From Stenotrophomonas panacihumi (lineage in GTDB: Bacteria > Pseudomonadota > Gammaproteobacteria > Xanthomonadales > Xanthomonadaceae): a stretch of 64,000 nucleotides of DNA. Below the pieces are notes generated by a model that worked only from the letters and a program-made list of their open reading frames with translations, ran no database searches and had not been told where the DNA came from. Location of the stretch: NCBI RefSeq assembly GCF_001431645.1, contig NZ_LLXU01000067.1:1-64000 (forward strand), in the 5' to 3' direction. A program made the position numbers and the translations under genes. Below are positions 1 to 10,230 of this stretch, piece after piece (the first letter of the stretch is position 1; the number at the start of each line of letters is the position of its first letter).

Positions 1-79
1 GCATGGCCGCCGCCCGCCTGAGCGCCTGCCCCGGCAACGGGCCGAAGCCAAGGACGCCCCCGCAAAAACAAGCACCCAC

Positions 80-106
80 AAAAAAAGCGGGCCGAAGCCC
101 GCTTTT
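80..106 (-). terminator. Intrinsic terminator of pnp
   Basis: A 6-bp GC stem (87-92 with 97-102) closed by a UUCG tetraloop on the minus strand is followed by seven T (A80-A86 on the plus strand). It lies 24 bases past the pnp stop. A shorter T run on the other side (103-106) could give weak termination on the plus strand. Confidence 0.85.
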
Positions 107-130
107 CTCGTAAGTCAAAGGAACCCGCGA

Positions 131-2233
<2,103 letters not shown>

Positions 2234-2330
2234 GGGGGTTTCCTTGGGAATGTAGCTTTCTTCGGATGGACCATCCCCGGCCCTTGCCAAGGATGGGTGG
2301 CCGGCAGCCCGGCCCGAATTCGGGGTCACG
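2234..2330 (-). promoter_or_regulatory. Structured pnp leader
   Basis: Between the rpsO terminator and the pnp GTG there are four short dyads in a row: a 13-base GGATGG/CCATCC palindrome (2264-2276), CCTTG/CAAGG (2282-2292), a 6-bp stem GGCCGG/CCGGCC with a 4-base loop (2299-2314) and CCCGAATTCGGG (2313-2324). In E. coli the pnp leader hairpin is cut by RNase III and then used by PNPase to repress itself. A similar role here is inference. Confidence 0.35.
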
Positions 2331-2364
2331 CAAAACGAAACCGCGGCGCATCACTGCGCCGCGG
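2331..2364 (-). terminator. Intrinsic terminator/attenuator between rpsO and pnp
   Basis: A perfect 10-bp stem (2341-2350 with 2355-2364, 4-base loop) is followed on the minus strand by TTTCGTTTTG. It begins 12 bases past the rpsO stop. The position matches the E. coli rpsO terminator, which lets part of the transcripts continue into pnp. Confidence 0.85.
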
Positions 2365-2375
2365 TAGGGGTTCGA

Positions 2376-2636
2376 TCAGCGGCGCAGGCCGAGCTTCTCG
2401 ATCAGGGACTTGTAACGCTCGCCGTCCTTCTTCTTCAGGTAGTCGAGCAGGCTGCGACGGCGGTTGACCATCTGCAGCAGGCCGCGGCGGCTGTGGTGGT
2501 CCTTCTTGTGGGTCTTGAAGTGGCCGGTCAGCTGCTCGATGCGGGCGGTCAGCAGGGCGACCTGCACTTCCGGGGAGCCGGTATCGGCGGCGCTGCGCTT
2601 GTTGTCTTCAATGACCTTCTGGGTGTCGATCGACAT
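2376..2636 (-). CDS. rpsO: 30S ribosomal protein S15
   Basis: S15 is a primary 16S rRNA-binding protein of the small subunit. The 86-residue product has the family length and its conserved blocks: [16 protein letters not shown], the [11 protein letters not shown] turn ([10 protein letters not shown]) and the end [13 protein letters not shown]. Start ATG 2636 gives the standard N-terminus MSIDTQKV; only a weak AGAGAAA precedes it. It lies between truB (164 bases upstream) and pnp. S15 represses its own translation in E. coli, and the untranslated region 2637-2800 is the place to look for such an element, though I see no clear pseudoknot by eye. Confidence 0.97.
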   Translation of the reverse strand: MSIDTQKVIEDNKRSAADTGSPEVQVALLTARIEQLTGHFKTHKKDHHSRRGLLQMVNRRRSLLDYLKKKDGERYKSLIEKLGLRR

Positions 2637-2800
2637 GATGTTTTCTCTGGTAGATGCGGGGTCGGCAGGAACGCACGCTGCGCACCGCCTGACTCGCCGT
2701 TTGCTGATGGAATGGGCGCGAGGCGCCAGATGCCCGAAAAGGCCGCGAAATTGTACCGGCCGGGGCCGCCGCGAACAAGGTCGGCGCACGAACCGCGGGT

Positions 2801-3703
2801 TCAGGCATTGAACAGGCGCTGCGGCGCCAGCAAACCCTCGGCGTCCACCCTGCCCAGCCCGGAGGGCTGGCCGTCGGGCCCGAACACGACCACTTCACCG
2901 GCCGGGAAAGCCGGGTCGCGCAGCCGCTGGCCCATGCGAAAGCGCCGGGCCGGCTCCTCGGCCAGGTCGATGCGCGGGTAGTCGGCCAGCCCGGCGGCCA
3001 GCGGCAGGAGCAGGCCTTCGGCCGGCTCACCGGCGGCCAGACGGGCCTCCAGCGCCTCCAGCGTGAACATCTCCGGGGACCGGAACGGCTCGACCCACAG
3101 GCGCCGCAGGCCGGCGATATGCGCGCCGCAACCCAGGGACTCGCCCAGGTCGCGCGCCAGGCTGCGGATGTAGGTGCCCGACCCGCAGGTCACCCGCAGG
3201 CGCAGGTGGGGGCCGTCCAGCCCCAGGATCTCCACCGCATGCACCTCGACCTCGCGCTCGGGCGCCTCGATGGCCTCGCCGCGGCGGGCCTTGGCGTACA
3301 GCGGCTCCCCGCCCTGCTTGAGGGCCGAGTAGATCGGGGCGCGCTGGCGGATGCGACCGGTGAACGGTACCAGCGCCGCGGCGATGGCCGCTTCGTCGAG
3401 CACCGGCACCGGACGCTCGCGCAGCGGCACGCCATCGGCGTCGTCGGTATCGGTGGTGACGCCCAGCACCACGTCGGCGTCATAGGCCTTCGCCGAGCCG
3501 AGCAGCAGGCCGGCGATCTTGGTCGCCTCGCCGAAGCACAGCGGCAGCAGGCCCGTGGCCAGGGGGTCGAGCGCGCCAGTATGGCCGCCCTTCTCCGCCC
3601 GCAGCAGCCGGCGCGCGGCCTGCAGCGCCTGGTTGGAGCTCAGGCCGGCGGGCTTGTCGAGCAGCAGGATGCCGTCGAGGCGACGGAAGGGAATCTTCGA
3701 CAT
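2801..3703 (-). CDS. truB: tRNA pseudouridine(55) synthase
   Basis: TruB makes the universal pseudouridine-55 in the T loop of tRNAs. The protein has 300 residues. The catalytic motif [12 protein letters not shown] is at residues 40-51 with the nucleophile Asp46, preceded by the family start [14 protein letters not shown]. The C-terminal part is the expected PUA-like region. Start ATG 3703 is the first in-frame Met and fits the family N-terminus. It is 33 bases downstream of rbfA in the rimP-nusA-infB-rbfA-truB-rpsO-pnp series, so it is probably cotranscribed. Confidence 0.97.
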   Translation of the reverse strand: MSKIPFRRLDGILLLDKPAGLSSNQALQAARRLLRAEKGGHTGALDPLATGLLPLCFGEATKIAGLLLGSAKAYDADVVLGVTTDTDDADGVPLRERPVPVLDEAAIAAALVPFTGRIRQRAPIYSALKQGGEPLYAKARRGEAIEAPEREVEVHAVEILGLDGPHLRLRVTCGSGTYIRSLARDLGESLGCGAHIAGLRRLWVEPFRSPEMFTLEALEARLAAGEPAEGLLLPLAAGLADYPRIDLAEEPARRFRMGQRLRDPAFPAGEVVVFGPDGQPSGLGRVDAEGLLAPQRLFNA

Positions 3704-3736
3704 GGAATGCTCATCGGCGCCGGAAGCGCCGAGCCA

Positions 3737-4105
3737 TCAGGACTCGTCGTCGGCCGGCGCCGTCGGCAAATCGCGCAGCAGGTTGTCGATGCGCTCGCCG
3801 CGATCGACCGAATCGTCGTAATGGAAATGCAGCTCCGGCACGTGCCGCAGCTTCATCGCACGAGCCAGCTGCATGCGCAGCTCGCGCGCGAGTTCCTTCA
3901 GCCCCTTCATCGCCTCGACCGAACGTTCCGGCTGCAGGGCGGTGACGAAGACCTTGGCATGGGCCAGGTCGCGGGTGACCTCGACATCGGACACGCTCAC
4001 CGACGGCAGCCCGTGTTCGCGCACGGCGACGTGCACGAGGGTGCCGAGCTCGCGGCGGAGCTGGGCGGAAACGCGATCGGTGCGGTGGAAGGACTTGGTC
4101 GGCAC
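3737..4105 (-). CDS. rbfA: 30S ribosome-binding factor A
   Basis: RbfA is a cold-shock factor that binds the 5' helix of 16S rRNA and helps late 30S maturation. The product is 122 residues with the single KH-like fold: SFHRTDRVSAQLRREL at the N-terminus and the C-terminal LRHVPELHFHYDDSVDRG. I start at GTG 4105 (VPTKSFHRTDRV), the start typical of xanthomonad RbfA. The frame stays open to 4234, but that extension is low in family-like sequence and runs into infB. It lies 76 bases past infB, with a U-less hairpin between them. Confidence 0.95.
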   Translation of the reverse strand: MPTKSFHRTDRVSAQLRRELGTLVHVAVREHGLPSVSVSDVEVTRDLAHAKVFVTALQPERSVEAMKGLKELARELRMQLARAMKLRHVPELHFHYDDSVDRGERIDNLLRDLPTAPADDES

Positions 4106-4146
4106 GAGCTTGGGATTCTTCTTCTGTTGCGGGGTTGCAGGTGGAT

Positions 4147-4173
4147 CCGGGGCCCGCCGATGACGGGCCCCGG
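4147..4173 (-). other. Strong hairpin between infB and rbfA
   Basis: A perfect 10-bp stem CCGGGGCCCG (4147-4156) pairs with CGGGCCCCGG (4164-4173) around a 7-base loop. No T run follows on the minus strand, so it is not a standard terminator. It may be an RNA-processing or mRNA-stabilising hairpin, or may limit read-through into rbfA. Confidence 0.5.
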
Positions 4174-4181
4174 AACAGGTC

Positions 4182-6947
4182 TTACAGGGTGCGCGGCACT
4201 TCGATGCGCTCGAAGCACTCGATCTGGTCGCCAACCTTGACGTCGTTGTAGGCCTTCACGCCGATACCGCACTCGGTACCGTTGCGGACCTCTTCCACGT
4301 TTTCCTTGAAGCGGCGCAGCGATTCCAGTTCGCCTTCGAACACCACCACGCTGTCGCGCAGCACGCGGATCGGCTTGGAGCGCTTGACCACGCCCTCGAC
4401 GATCATGCAGCCCGCCACCGCGCCGAACTTCGAGCTGCGGAACACGTCGCGGACCTCGGCGATACCGATGATCTCCTCGCGGATCTCCACGCCCAGCAGG
4501 CCCGAAGCAACCTGCTTCACCTGGTCGATCACGTCATAGATGATCGAGAAGTAGCGCAGGTCCACGCCGTTGGCTTCGATGATCTTGCGCGCCGAGGCGT
4601 CGGCACGCACGTTGAAGCCGATGACCGTGGCCTTGGAGGCGACCGCCGAGTTGGCGTCCGACTCGGTGATGCCACCCACGCCGGCGTGGATCACGTTGAT
4701 GCGGATGTCGTCGTTGGACAACGCGACCAGCGCCTGGCTCAGGGCCTGCACCGAACCCTGCACGTCGGCCTTGATCACCAGGTTCAGCACCTGCTGGCCT
4801 TCACCCTTGCCCATCTGCGCCAGGATGTCTTCCATGCGGTTGCCCGCGGAGGAGACCAGGCGGGTTTCGCGACGCTTGGCTTCACGCTGCTGCGCGACGT
4901 CCTTGGCCAGGCGCTCGTCCTCGACCACGACGAAGTCGTCGCCGGCGTCCGGCACGCCCGACAGGCCGAGCACCTGCACCGGGATCGACGGGCCGGCGAA
5001 ATCCGGCTGCTTGCCGGTTTCGTCAAACAGCGCGCGCACGCGGCCGTACTGGATGCCGCAGACCAGGTAATCGCCCTTCTTCAGCTGGCCCTGCTGCACC
5101 AGCACGGTGGCGACCGGGCCACGGCCCTTGTCCAGCGAGGACTCGATGACCGTACCGCTGGCGCGGCCATCCGGCACCGCCTTCAGTTCGAGCACTTCGG
5201 CCTGCAGCGAGATGGCGTCCAGCAGCGTGTCGATGCCCAGGCCGGTCTTGGCCGAGACTTCGACGAACTGGGTATCGCCACCGAACTCTTCGGCGACCAC
5301 GTCCTGGCTCAGCAGCTCGTTCTTCACGCGCAGCGGATCGGCGTCGGACTTGTCCATCTTGTTGACCGCCACGATCAGCGGGACACCGGCAGCCTTGGCG
5401 TGCTGCACGGCTTCCTTGGTCTGCGGCATGACGCCATCGTCTGCCGCCACGACCAGCACCACGATGTCGGTCAGCTTGGCGCCGCGGGCGCGCATCGAGG
5501 TGAATGCGGCGTGGCCCGGGGTGTCGAGGAAGCTGATGACGCCCTTCGGGGTTTCGACGTGGTAGGCGCCGATGTGCTGGGTGATGCCGCCGGCTTCGCC
5601 CGAGGCGATCTTGGTGCGGCGGATGTAATCCAGCAGCGAGGTCTTGCCGTGGTCGACGTGGCCCATGATGGTGACCACCGGCGGACGCGGACGCGCTTCG
5701 CCCTGCACTTCTTCCGAATGCGCCAGCAGCGCGTCTTCGAAGTCGTTGCTGTCGGCACGCACGGCCTTGTGGCCGAGCTCTTCGGTGATCAGCACCGCGG
5801 TGTCGTGGTCGATGCTCTGGGTGATGGTGGCCATCACGCCCATCTTGAACAGCGCCTTCACCACGTCGCCGCCCTTCAGCGCGAGCTTCTGCGCCAGGTC
5901 GGCCACGGTGATGGTCTCGCCGATGGCGATCTCGCGCACGACCGGGGCGGTCGGACGCTCGAAGCCATGCGGGCCACTGCCACCGCCGCCACCGCCACGC
6001 TGCTGCTCGAAGCCGCGGCGACCGCCGGTCGGCTTGGGCTTGCCACGCACGTTGGAACGGCGCGCGCGATCGGCGGCCGACAGGTGCAGCTGGCCGGCGA
6101 AACGCTTGGTCGCGTCGTCGTCCTCCACGCCCGCCACCATGGCGTGCGAGCCACGGGTCTTGTGGCGCGCGGCATTGTTGTTGCGATCATCGGCGCGCGG
6201 TGCGGCCGGACGCGCGGCGACCGGGGCACGCGGCGCGGCCGGTGCCGGACGCGCGGGGCGTGCCGGCGCGGCGCTGCCTGCATCGGCGGTTGCGCCGCCG
6301 CTGCGCGCGGCAGCCTCGGCGGCCTTGCGCTCGGCTTCCACGCGATCACGCTCGGCCTGGGCTTCCTGGCGCTTGCGCTCGTTTTCTTCGGCACGCTTGC
6401 GGTCGACCTCGGCCAGCGCCTGCTGCTCGGCGAGATTGCGCGCGCGCGACGCTTCCAGCTTGCGCAGGATCTCGGCGCGCTCCGGATCGATCGGCGCGGC
6501 AGGCGCCGGGTTGCGCGGCGGCGCGGCGACCGGCGCCACCGGGGCCGCAGGCGCGACAGGCGCTTCGGCGACAGGCGCGGCGGGGGCGGCCGGCGCGGCG
6601 CGCGGAGCTTCCGGCGCTTCGGCCTCGGCCGCCTTCACGTAGGTACGCTTCTGGCGGACTTCGACGTTGACCGTGGTCTTGCTGCGGCCCGCGCTGACCG
6701 TCACTTCCTCGACCTTGCGCCGGTTCAGGGTGATCTTCTTCGGCGCTTCGCCCACCGATTCGGCCGACGCTTCGGACTTGCCGTGCGTGCGGCGCAGGAA
6801 GCCGAGCAGCTTCATCTTCTCGGTGCTGGTCACGACCTGGTCGGGACCGCTGAACTTCATACCGGCCGTGGCCAGCTGTTCCAGCAGTTTCTCGACCGGC
6901 GTGTTGACCAGTTCGGCAAGCTTGCGGATGGTGGTTTGCTGCGACAT
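4182..6947 (-). CDS. infB: Translation initiation factor IF-2
   Basis: IF-2 is the GTPase that brings fMet-tRNA to the 30S subunit and drives subunit joining. The 921-residue protein starts with an IF2_N domain ([20 protein letters not shown]) and is followed by a long Ala/Pro/Glu/Arg-rich linker with a Gly-rich end. The G domain has G1 GHVDHGKT (429-436), G3 DTPGH and G4 NKMDK, and the C-terminal fMet-tRNA-binding domains follow. Start ATG 6947 (MSQQTTIRK) has AGGA 6 bases upstream. An initiator tRNA gene lies upstream in the same neighbourhood, as in E. coli metY-rimP-nusA-infB. Confidence 0.97.
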   Translation of the reverse strand: MSQQTTIRKLAELVNTPVEKLLEQLATAGMKFSGPDQVVTSTEKMKLLGFLRRTHGKSEASAESVGEAPKKITLNRRKVEEVTVSAGRSKTTVNVEVRQKRTYVKAAEAEAPEAPRAAPAAPAAPVAEAPVAPAAPVAPVAAPPRNPAPAAPIDPERAEILRKLEASRARNLAEQQALAEVDRKRAEENERKRQEAQAERDRVEAERKAAEAAARSGGATADAGSAAPARPARPAPAAPRAPVAARPAAPRADDRNNNAARHKTRGSHAMVAGVEDDDATKRFAGQLHLSAADRARRSNVRGKPKPTGGRRGFEQQRGGGGGGSGPHGFERPTAPVVREIAIGETITVADLAQKLALKGGDVVKALFKMGVMATITQSIDHDTAVLITEELGHKAVRADSNDFEDALLAHSEEVQGEARPRPPVVTIMGHVDHGKTSLLDYIRRTKIASGEAGGITQHIGAYHVETPKGVISFLDTPGHAAFTSMRARGAKLTDIVVLVVAADDGVMPQTKEAVQHAKAAGVPLIVAVNKMDKSDADPLRVKNELLSQDVVAEEFGGDTQFVEVSAKTGLGIDTLLDAISLQAEVLELKAVPDGRASGTVIESSLDKGRGPVATVLVQQGQLKKGDYLVCGIQYGRVRALFDETGKQPDFAGPSIPVQVLGLSGVPDAGDDFVVVEDERLAKDVAQQREAKRRETRLVSSAGNRMEDILAQMGKGEGQQVLNLVIKADVQGSVQALSQALVALSNDDIRINVIHAGVGGITESDANSAVASKATVIGFNVRADASARKIIEANGVDLRYFSIIYDVIDQVKQVASGLLGVEIREEIIGIAEVRDVFRSSKFGAVAGCMIVEGVVKRSKPIRVLRDSVVVFEGELESLRRFKENVEEVRNGTECGIGVKAYNDVKVGDQIECFERIEVPRTL

Positions 6948-7042
6948 TCGGATCCTATGATCTGGTTGGCGCCCCCTCGCCCAGAGCAAGGGAAGCGCAG
7001 ATTCTAAGCCCTGAGCGGCTCAGGGCGGGTTTCATCGCCGGC

Positions 7043-8554
7043 TCATTCGCCGCGCTCCAAGCGGGCGATCTCCTCGGCGCGGGCCGCCAGGATCAGCGCG
7101 GCGGCGCGCTCGGCGGTCAGCCCTTCGATGCCGAAATCGACGACTTCGTCGGCAGCCAGGTCCGACAGGTCCTCGCTGGTACGCACGCCATTGGCGGCCA
7201 GGGCATACGCGGTGGCTTCGTCCATGCCCTTGAGGGCCAGCAGGTCCTCGGCGGGCTGGTGCTCGTCCAGGCCTTCTTCCTCGGCCAGGGCGGCATTGAG
7301 CAGGGCGTCGCGGGCGCGGGCGCGCAGTTCCTCGACGATGTCCTCGTCGAAGCCCTCCACCGCCAGCAGCTCGCCAACCGGCACATAGGCGATTTCCTCG
7401 ACCGTGCTGAAGCCCTCTGCGACCAGGATGCCGGCGATTTCCTCGTCCACTTCCAGCTTGTCCATGAACAGCTGGCGGGCGGTGGCCTGCTCGGCCTCGC
7501 TCTTGGCCTGCACCTGGTCGGCGGTCATCACGTTGAGCTGCCAGCCGGTCAGGCGGCTGGCCAGGCGCACGTTCTGGCCGCCCTTGCCGATCGCCTGGGC
7601 GAGGCGGTCTTCGGCCACGGCCAGGTCCATCGAGTGCTTCTCTTCGTCGACGATGATCGACTGCACCTCGGCCGGCGCCATCGCGTTGATGACGAAGTTG
7701 GCCGGGTTCTCGTTCCACAGCACGATGTCCACGCGCTCGCCGTTGAGCTCGTTGGACACGGCCTGCACGCGCGAACCGCGCATGCCGATGCACGCGCCGA
7801 TCGGATCGGTGCGCGCGTCGTGGGCGATGACGGCGATCTTGGCGCGGTCACCCGGATCGCGGGCGCAGCCCTTGATCTCGACCAGGCCCTGGCCGACTTC
7901 CGGCACTTCGAGCTTGAACAGTTCGATCATGAATTCCGGCGCGGCGCGGCTGATGAACAGCTGCGGGCCACGCGGCTCCGAACGCACTTCGGCCAGGTAG
8001 CCGCGCACGCGGTCACCGGCGCGCAGCACGTCGCGCGGAATGCCCTTGTCCTTCGGGATGAAGCCTTCGGCGTTGCCGCCGAGGTCGACGTAGATGTTGC
8101 CGCGCTCGGCGCGCTTGACCACGCCGGTGATCAGCTCGCCCACGCGGTCGCTCCACGCATCCACCACCTGCTGGCGCTCGGCCTCGCGCACGCGCTGGAC
8201 GATGACCTGCTTGGCGGCCTGGGCGGCAATGCGGCCGAAATCGGGGTTTTCGATCTGCTCTTCGATGAAGTCGCCAATCTCCACGCCGTCGGCTTCGTCC
8301 ACGGCGTCCATCATGCGGATCTGCCGGTCCGGCGAATCCATCACGACGTCGTCGGCGACGACTTCCCAGCGGCGGAAGGTTTCGTAGCTGCCGTCCTTGT
8401 GGTCGATCGACACGCGGGCCAGCACGTCCTGGTCGGGGTAGCGCTTCTTCGCAGCCGAAGCCAGCGCGGCCTCGATCGCGTCGAAGATCACTTCACGCGG
8501 CACGCCTTTTTCATTGGCCACCGCGTCCACTACCAGCAAAAGTTCCTTGCTCAT
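7043..8554 (-). CDS. nusA: Transcription elongation/termination factor NusA
   Basis: NusA binds RNA polymerase and controls pausing, termination and antitermination. The 503-residue product has the N-terminal polymerase-binding domain, an S1 domain (VVKRAERGNIYVDLGG), two KH domains (GACIGMRGSRVQAV and AIGKGGQNVRLASRL) and two acidic C-terminal repeats, as in E. coli (495 residues). Start ATG 8554 gives the family N-terminus MSKELLLVVDAVANEKG. It is 4 bases past the rimP stop, so it is translationally linked. In E. coli NusA represses this operon through its leader; the leader here (9150-9391) would be the target. Confidence 0.97.
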   Translation of the reverse strand: MSKELLLVVDAVANEKGVPREVIFDAIEAALASAAKKRYPDQDVLARVSIDHKDGSYETFRRWEVVADDVVMDSPDRQIRMMDAVDEADGVEIGDFIEEQIENPDFGRIAAQAAKQVIVQRVREAERQQVVDAWSDRVGELITGVVKRAERGNIYVDLGGNAEGFIPKDKGIPRDVLRAGDRVRGYLAEVRSEPRGPQLFISRAAPEFMIELFKLEVPEVGQGLVEIKGCARDPGDRAKIAVIAHDARTDPIGACIGMRGSRVQAVSNELNGERVDIVLWNENPANFVINAMAPAEVQSIIVDEEKHSMDLAVAEDRLAQAIGKGGQNVRLASRLTGWQLNVMTADQVQAKSEAEQATARQLFMDKLEVDEEIAGILVAEGFSTVEEIAYVPVGELLAVEGFDEDIVEELRARARDALLNAALAEEEGLDEHQPAEDLLALKGMDEATAYALAANGVRTSEDLSDLAADEVVDFGIEGLTAERAAALILAARAEEIARLERGE

Positions 8555-8558
8555 TTGG

Positions 8559-9149
8559 TCACTCCGCGCGCGGCTTCTTTGCCGCCGACTCGTTGGATGG
8601 TTTCTTGGTGCCCTGGCCCGCCTTCTTCGGGCCCGGCTTGTTCGGTTTTTGCGGGGCCAGCCCCAGCGCGACCCAGTCCGGCAGGATCCGCGCCTTGTCG
8701 ATGTTGTCGAACGCCACCGCGATCTCGGTGCCTTCGACCTCGAAGACCACCTGGCCCGCTTCGGCATCGACCCGCACGATCACGCCCTGCAGGCGGCGGC
8801 GGTTGTTCTGCGGCAGCTTCAGGCCGACCTTCGCCGACTCGCCGACGTGGCGGGCGAACTGGTCCAGGGTGAACAGCGGGCGGTCCACGCCCGGCGAGGA
8901 CACTTCCAGCGTGTAATTGCCGCTGATCGGATCCTCGACGTCGAGCTGGGCGGAGACTTCACGGCTCACGCGCTCGCAGTCGTCGATGTTGACCACGCGC
9001 TCGGGCTGTTCGGCCAGCGGCACGTCGATGTACAGGCGCAACGTCGCGCTGCCGGGGGCCGGCAGGTACTCGGCGCCCAGCAGCTCCAGCCCCAGCGCCT
9101 CGACGGTGGGTGCCAGCAGTTCGGCGATTTCAGTAGCCTTGTCGCTCAC
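8559..9149 (-). CDS. rimP: Ribosome maturation factor RimP
   Basis: RimP assists assembly of the 30S head region. The protein of 196 residues has the family motifs [18 protein letters not shown] and [14 protein letters not shown] in the N-terminal domain and an SH3-like C-terminal domain, then a basic Lys/Pro/Ala-rich tail after about residue 165 that is longer than in E. coli. The start is a GTG at 9149 with GAGGG about 6 bases upstream. First gene of the rimP-nusA-infB series, with a long untranslated leader. Confidence 0.95.
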   Translation of the reverse strand: MSDKATEIAELLAPTVEALGLELLGAEYLPAPGSATLRLYIDVPLAEQPERVVNIDDCERVSREVSAQLDVEDPISGNYTLEVSSPGVDRPLFTLDQFARHVGESAKVGLKLPQNNRRRLQGVIVRVDAEAGQVVFEVEGTEIAVAFDNIDKARILPDWVALGLAPQKPNKPGPKKAGQGTKKPSNESAAKKPRAE

Positions 9150-9480
9150 AGCTGCCCTCGGTTAATGGGTACGGACCGGGTGGAAATCCAGTCCCGGGAA
9201 ACAACAAGGGGCCCCATGGGCCCCTTGCGAGTGTGCCCGGCCTCTAGGGGCCGGCGTGGCGGCGGGAACATGGCTGCCACGACTTCGGATCCAGCGACCT
9301 GCGCCCTGCCGGGCCGATCGGGGTCCGCCAACGGAAGCCGGGTCCCGGTCGGAGGCCCATGGCGCCGACCCTGAAACGCTTTCCGCAAGAGCCCGGTATG
9401 TTACGGCGTACCCCCTGCCGTGGCAACCCTCGGGGCTGGCGAGCAAGCCCGGGCGGCTTGCCACCGGCGGTGGGCGCGCC
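9150..9480 (-). promoter_or_regulatory. rimP operon leader with predicted promoter and hairpin
   Basis: This 331-base stretch has no convincing gene. On the minus strand a promoter-like TTGCCA (9421-9426), 17-base spacer, TAACAT (9398-9403) would start a transcript near 9391, about 240 bases before the rimP GTG. A perfect 10-bp hairpin (9205-9214 with 9218-9227, 3-base loop) is followed by TTGTTTCC, which is terminator-like. The segment could be an attenuated leader or a free RNA of about 190 nt. It does not match any RNA family I know. Confidence 0.4.
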
Positions 9481-9891
9481 TCAATGCGGCGTGGCGACGC
9501 CCTGGGACATCACGGCCGCCGCCGCGGGTTCGGAATGCACCATGTTGGCAAGCGACACGATGCCGACCAGCCGCTTGTCCGCATCGACCACCGGCAACCT
9601 GCGCACTTCCAGGCTGGCCATGTTGCGCGCGATGTCCTGCACGTCGTCGCTGGCATAGCAGTACTTCACCGCCGGCGACATCACCTCGCTCACCGTGCGG
9701 CCTTCCACCCCGCCTTCGGCCACGCCGCGCACGACGATGTCGCGATCGGTGAGCATGCCCACCAGGCGGTCGTGGTCGCGCACCGGCAGGCTGCCGATGT
9801 TGAGCGTGCGCATGGTCTGCGCGGCTTCGCGCAGCGATTGGTCCGGACGCACGGTCTGCACGTCGCGGCTCATGATGTTCTCGATGATCAT
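9481..9891 (-). CDS. CBS-domain-pair protein
   Basis: A stand-alone 136-residue protein made of two CBS motifs: DVQTVRPDQSLREAAQTM with LVGMLTDRDIV, then YASDDVQDIARNMASLEVRRLPVVD with LVGIVSLANM. Such Bateman modules usually bind adenine nucleotides and act as sensors, but the ligand and the partner cannot be read here. Start ATG 9891 has GGGAG about 8 bases upstream. It lies between the tRNA-fMet terminator and the rimP leader, an extra gene compared with the classical metY-rimP order. The short tail after the second CBS motif has no recognisable domain. Confidence 0.85.
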   Translation of the reverse strand: MIIENIMSRDVQTVRPDQSLREAAQTMRTLNIGSLPVRDHDRLVGMLTDRDIVVRGVAEGGVEGRTVSEVMSPAVKYCYASDDVQDIARNMASLEVRRLPVVDADKRLVGIVSLANMVHSEPAAAAVMSQGVATPH

Positions 9892-10003
9892 CGCCAGACT
9901 CCCTCGAAGGAGTGCGCAGCGTGCAAGGCGAAAGGTTTGCGCCGCATGAGCGAACCGTGAGCGCTGCCGCGACGTTGCTGAAGCCGCCCGTGGAAACCGA
10001 TGC

Positions 10004-10049
10004 AAACGAAAACGGCGGATCCGTTTCCGGATCCGCCGCTTCGTTTTTT
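10004..10049. terminator. Bidirectional terminator after tRNA-fMet
   Basis: A perfect 11-bp stem (10013-10023 with 10028-10038, loop TTTC) is flanked on the minus side by TTTTCGTTTG and on the plus side by CTTCGTTTTTTC. It ends the tRNA-fMet transcript (minus), separating it from the CBS gene. Confidence 0.85.
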
Positions 10050-10086
10050 CTACTGCGAACCCGTCGCGAACGCCGGGATGCTTATG

Positions 10087-10163
10087 TGGTAGCGGGGGCA
10101 GGATTTGAACCTGCGACCTTCGGGTTATGAGCCCGACGAGCTGCCAGACTGCTCCACCCCGCA
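10087..10163 (-). tRNA. tRNA-fMet (CAT), initiator
   Basis: This is a 77-nt cloverleaf with anticodon loop CUCAUAA and encoded CCA. It has the initiator hallmarks: three G:C pairs at the bottom of the anticodon stem (GGG/CCC) and no Watson-Crick pair at 1:72 (T1 and T72). The body closely resembles E. coli tRNA-fMet (GGAGCAG start of the D arm, GGTTCAAATCC T arm). A good promoter lies just upstream and a strong terminator follows. Its place ahead of rimP-nusA-infB matches E. coli metY. Confidence 0.97.
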
Positions 10164-10175
10164 GCAGAGAAAGAG

Positions 10176-10204
10176 ATTATGACGATACAGGAGAACTATT
10201 GCAA
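10176..10204 (-). promoter_or_regulatory. Sigma-70 promoter of tRNA-fMet
   Basis: On the minus strand: -35 TTGCAA (10199-10204), 17-base spacer, -10 CATAAT (10176-10181). The predicted start is a few bases before the 5' end of the tRNA. It lies between the nuoN stop and the tRNA. Confidence 0.75.
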
Positions 10205-10230
10205 CCCCCTGCAGCGTTTTTTCGCATTAA

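Noticed and set aside
9196..9391. 6S, SRP or tmRNA gene in the rimP leader
   Set aside because: The conserved SRP motif GGAAGGAAGC and the tmRNA tag frame are absent, and the ends do not form the long 6S closing stem.
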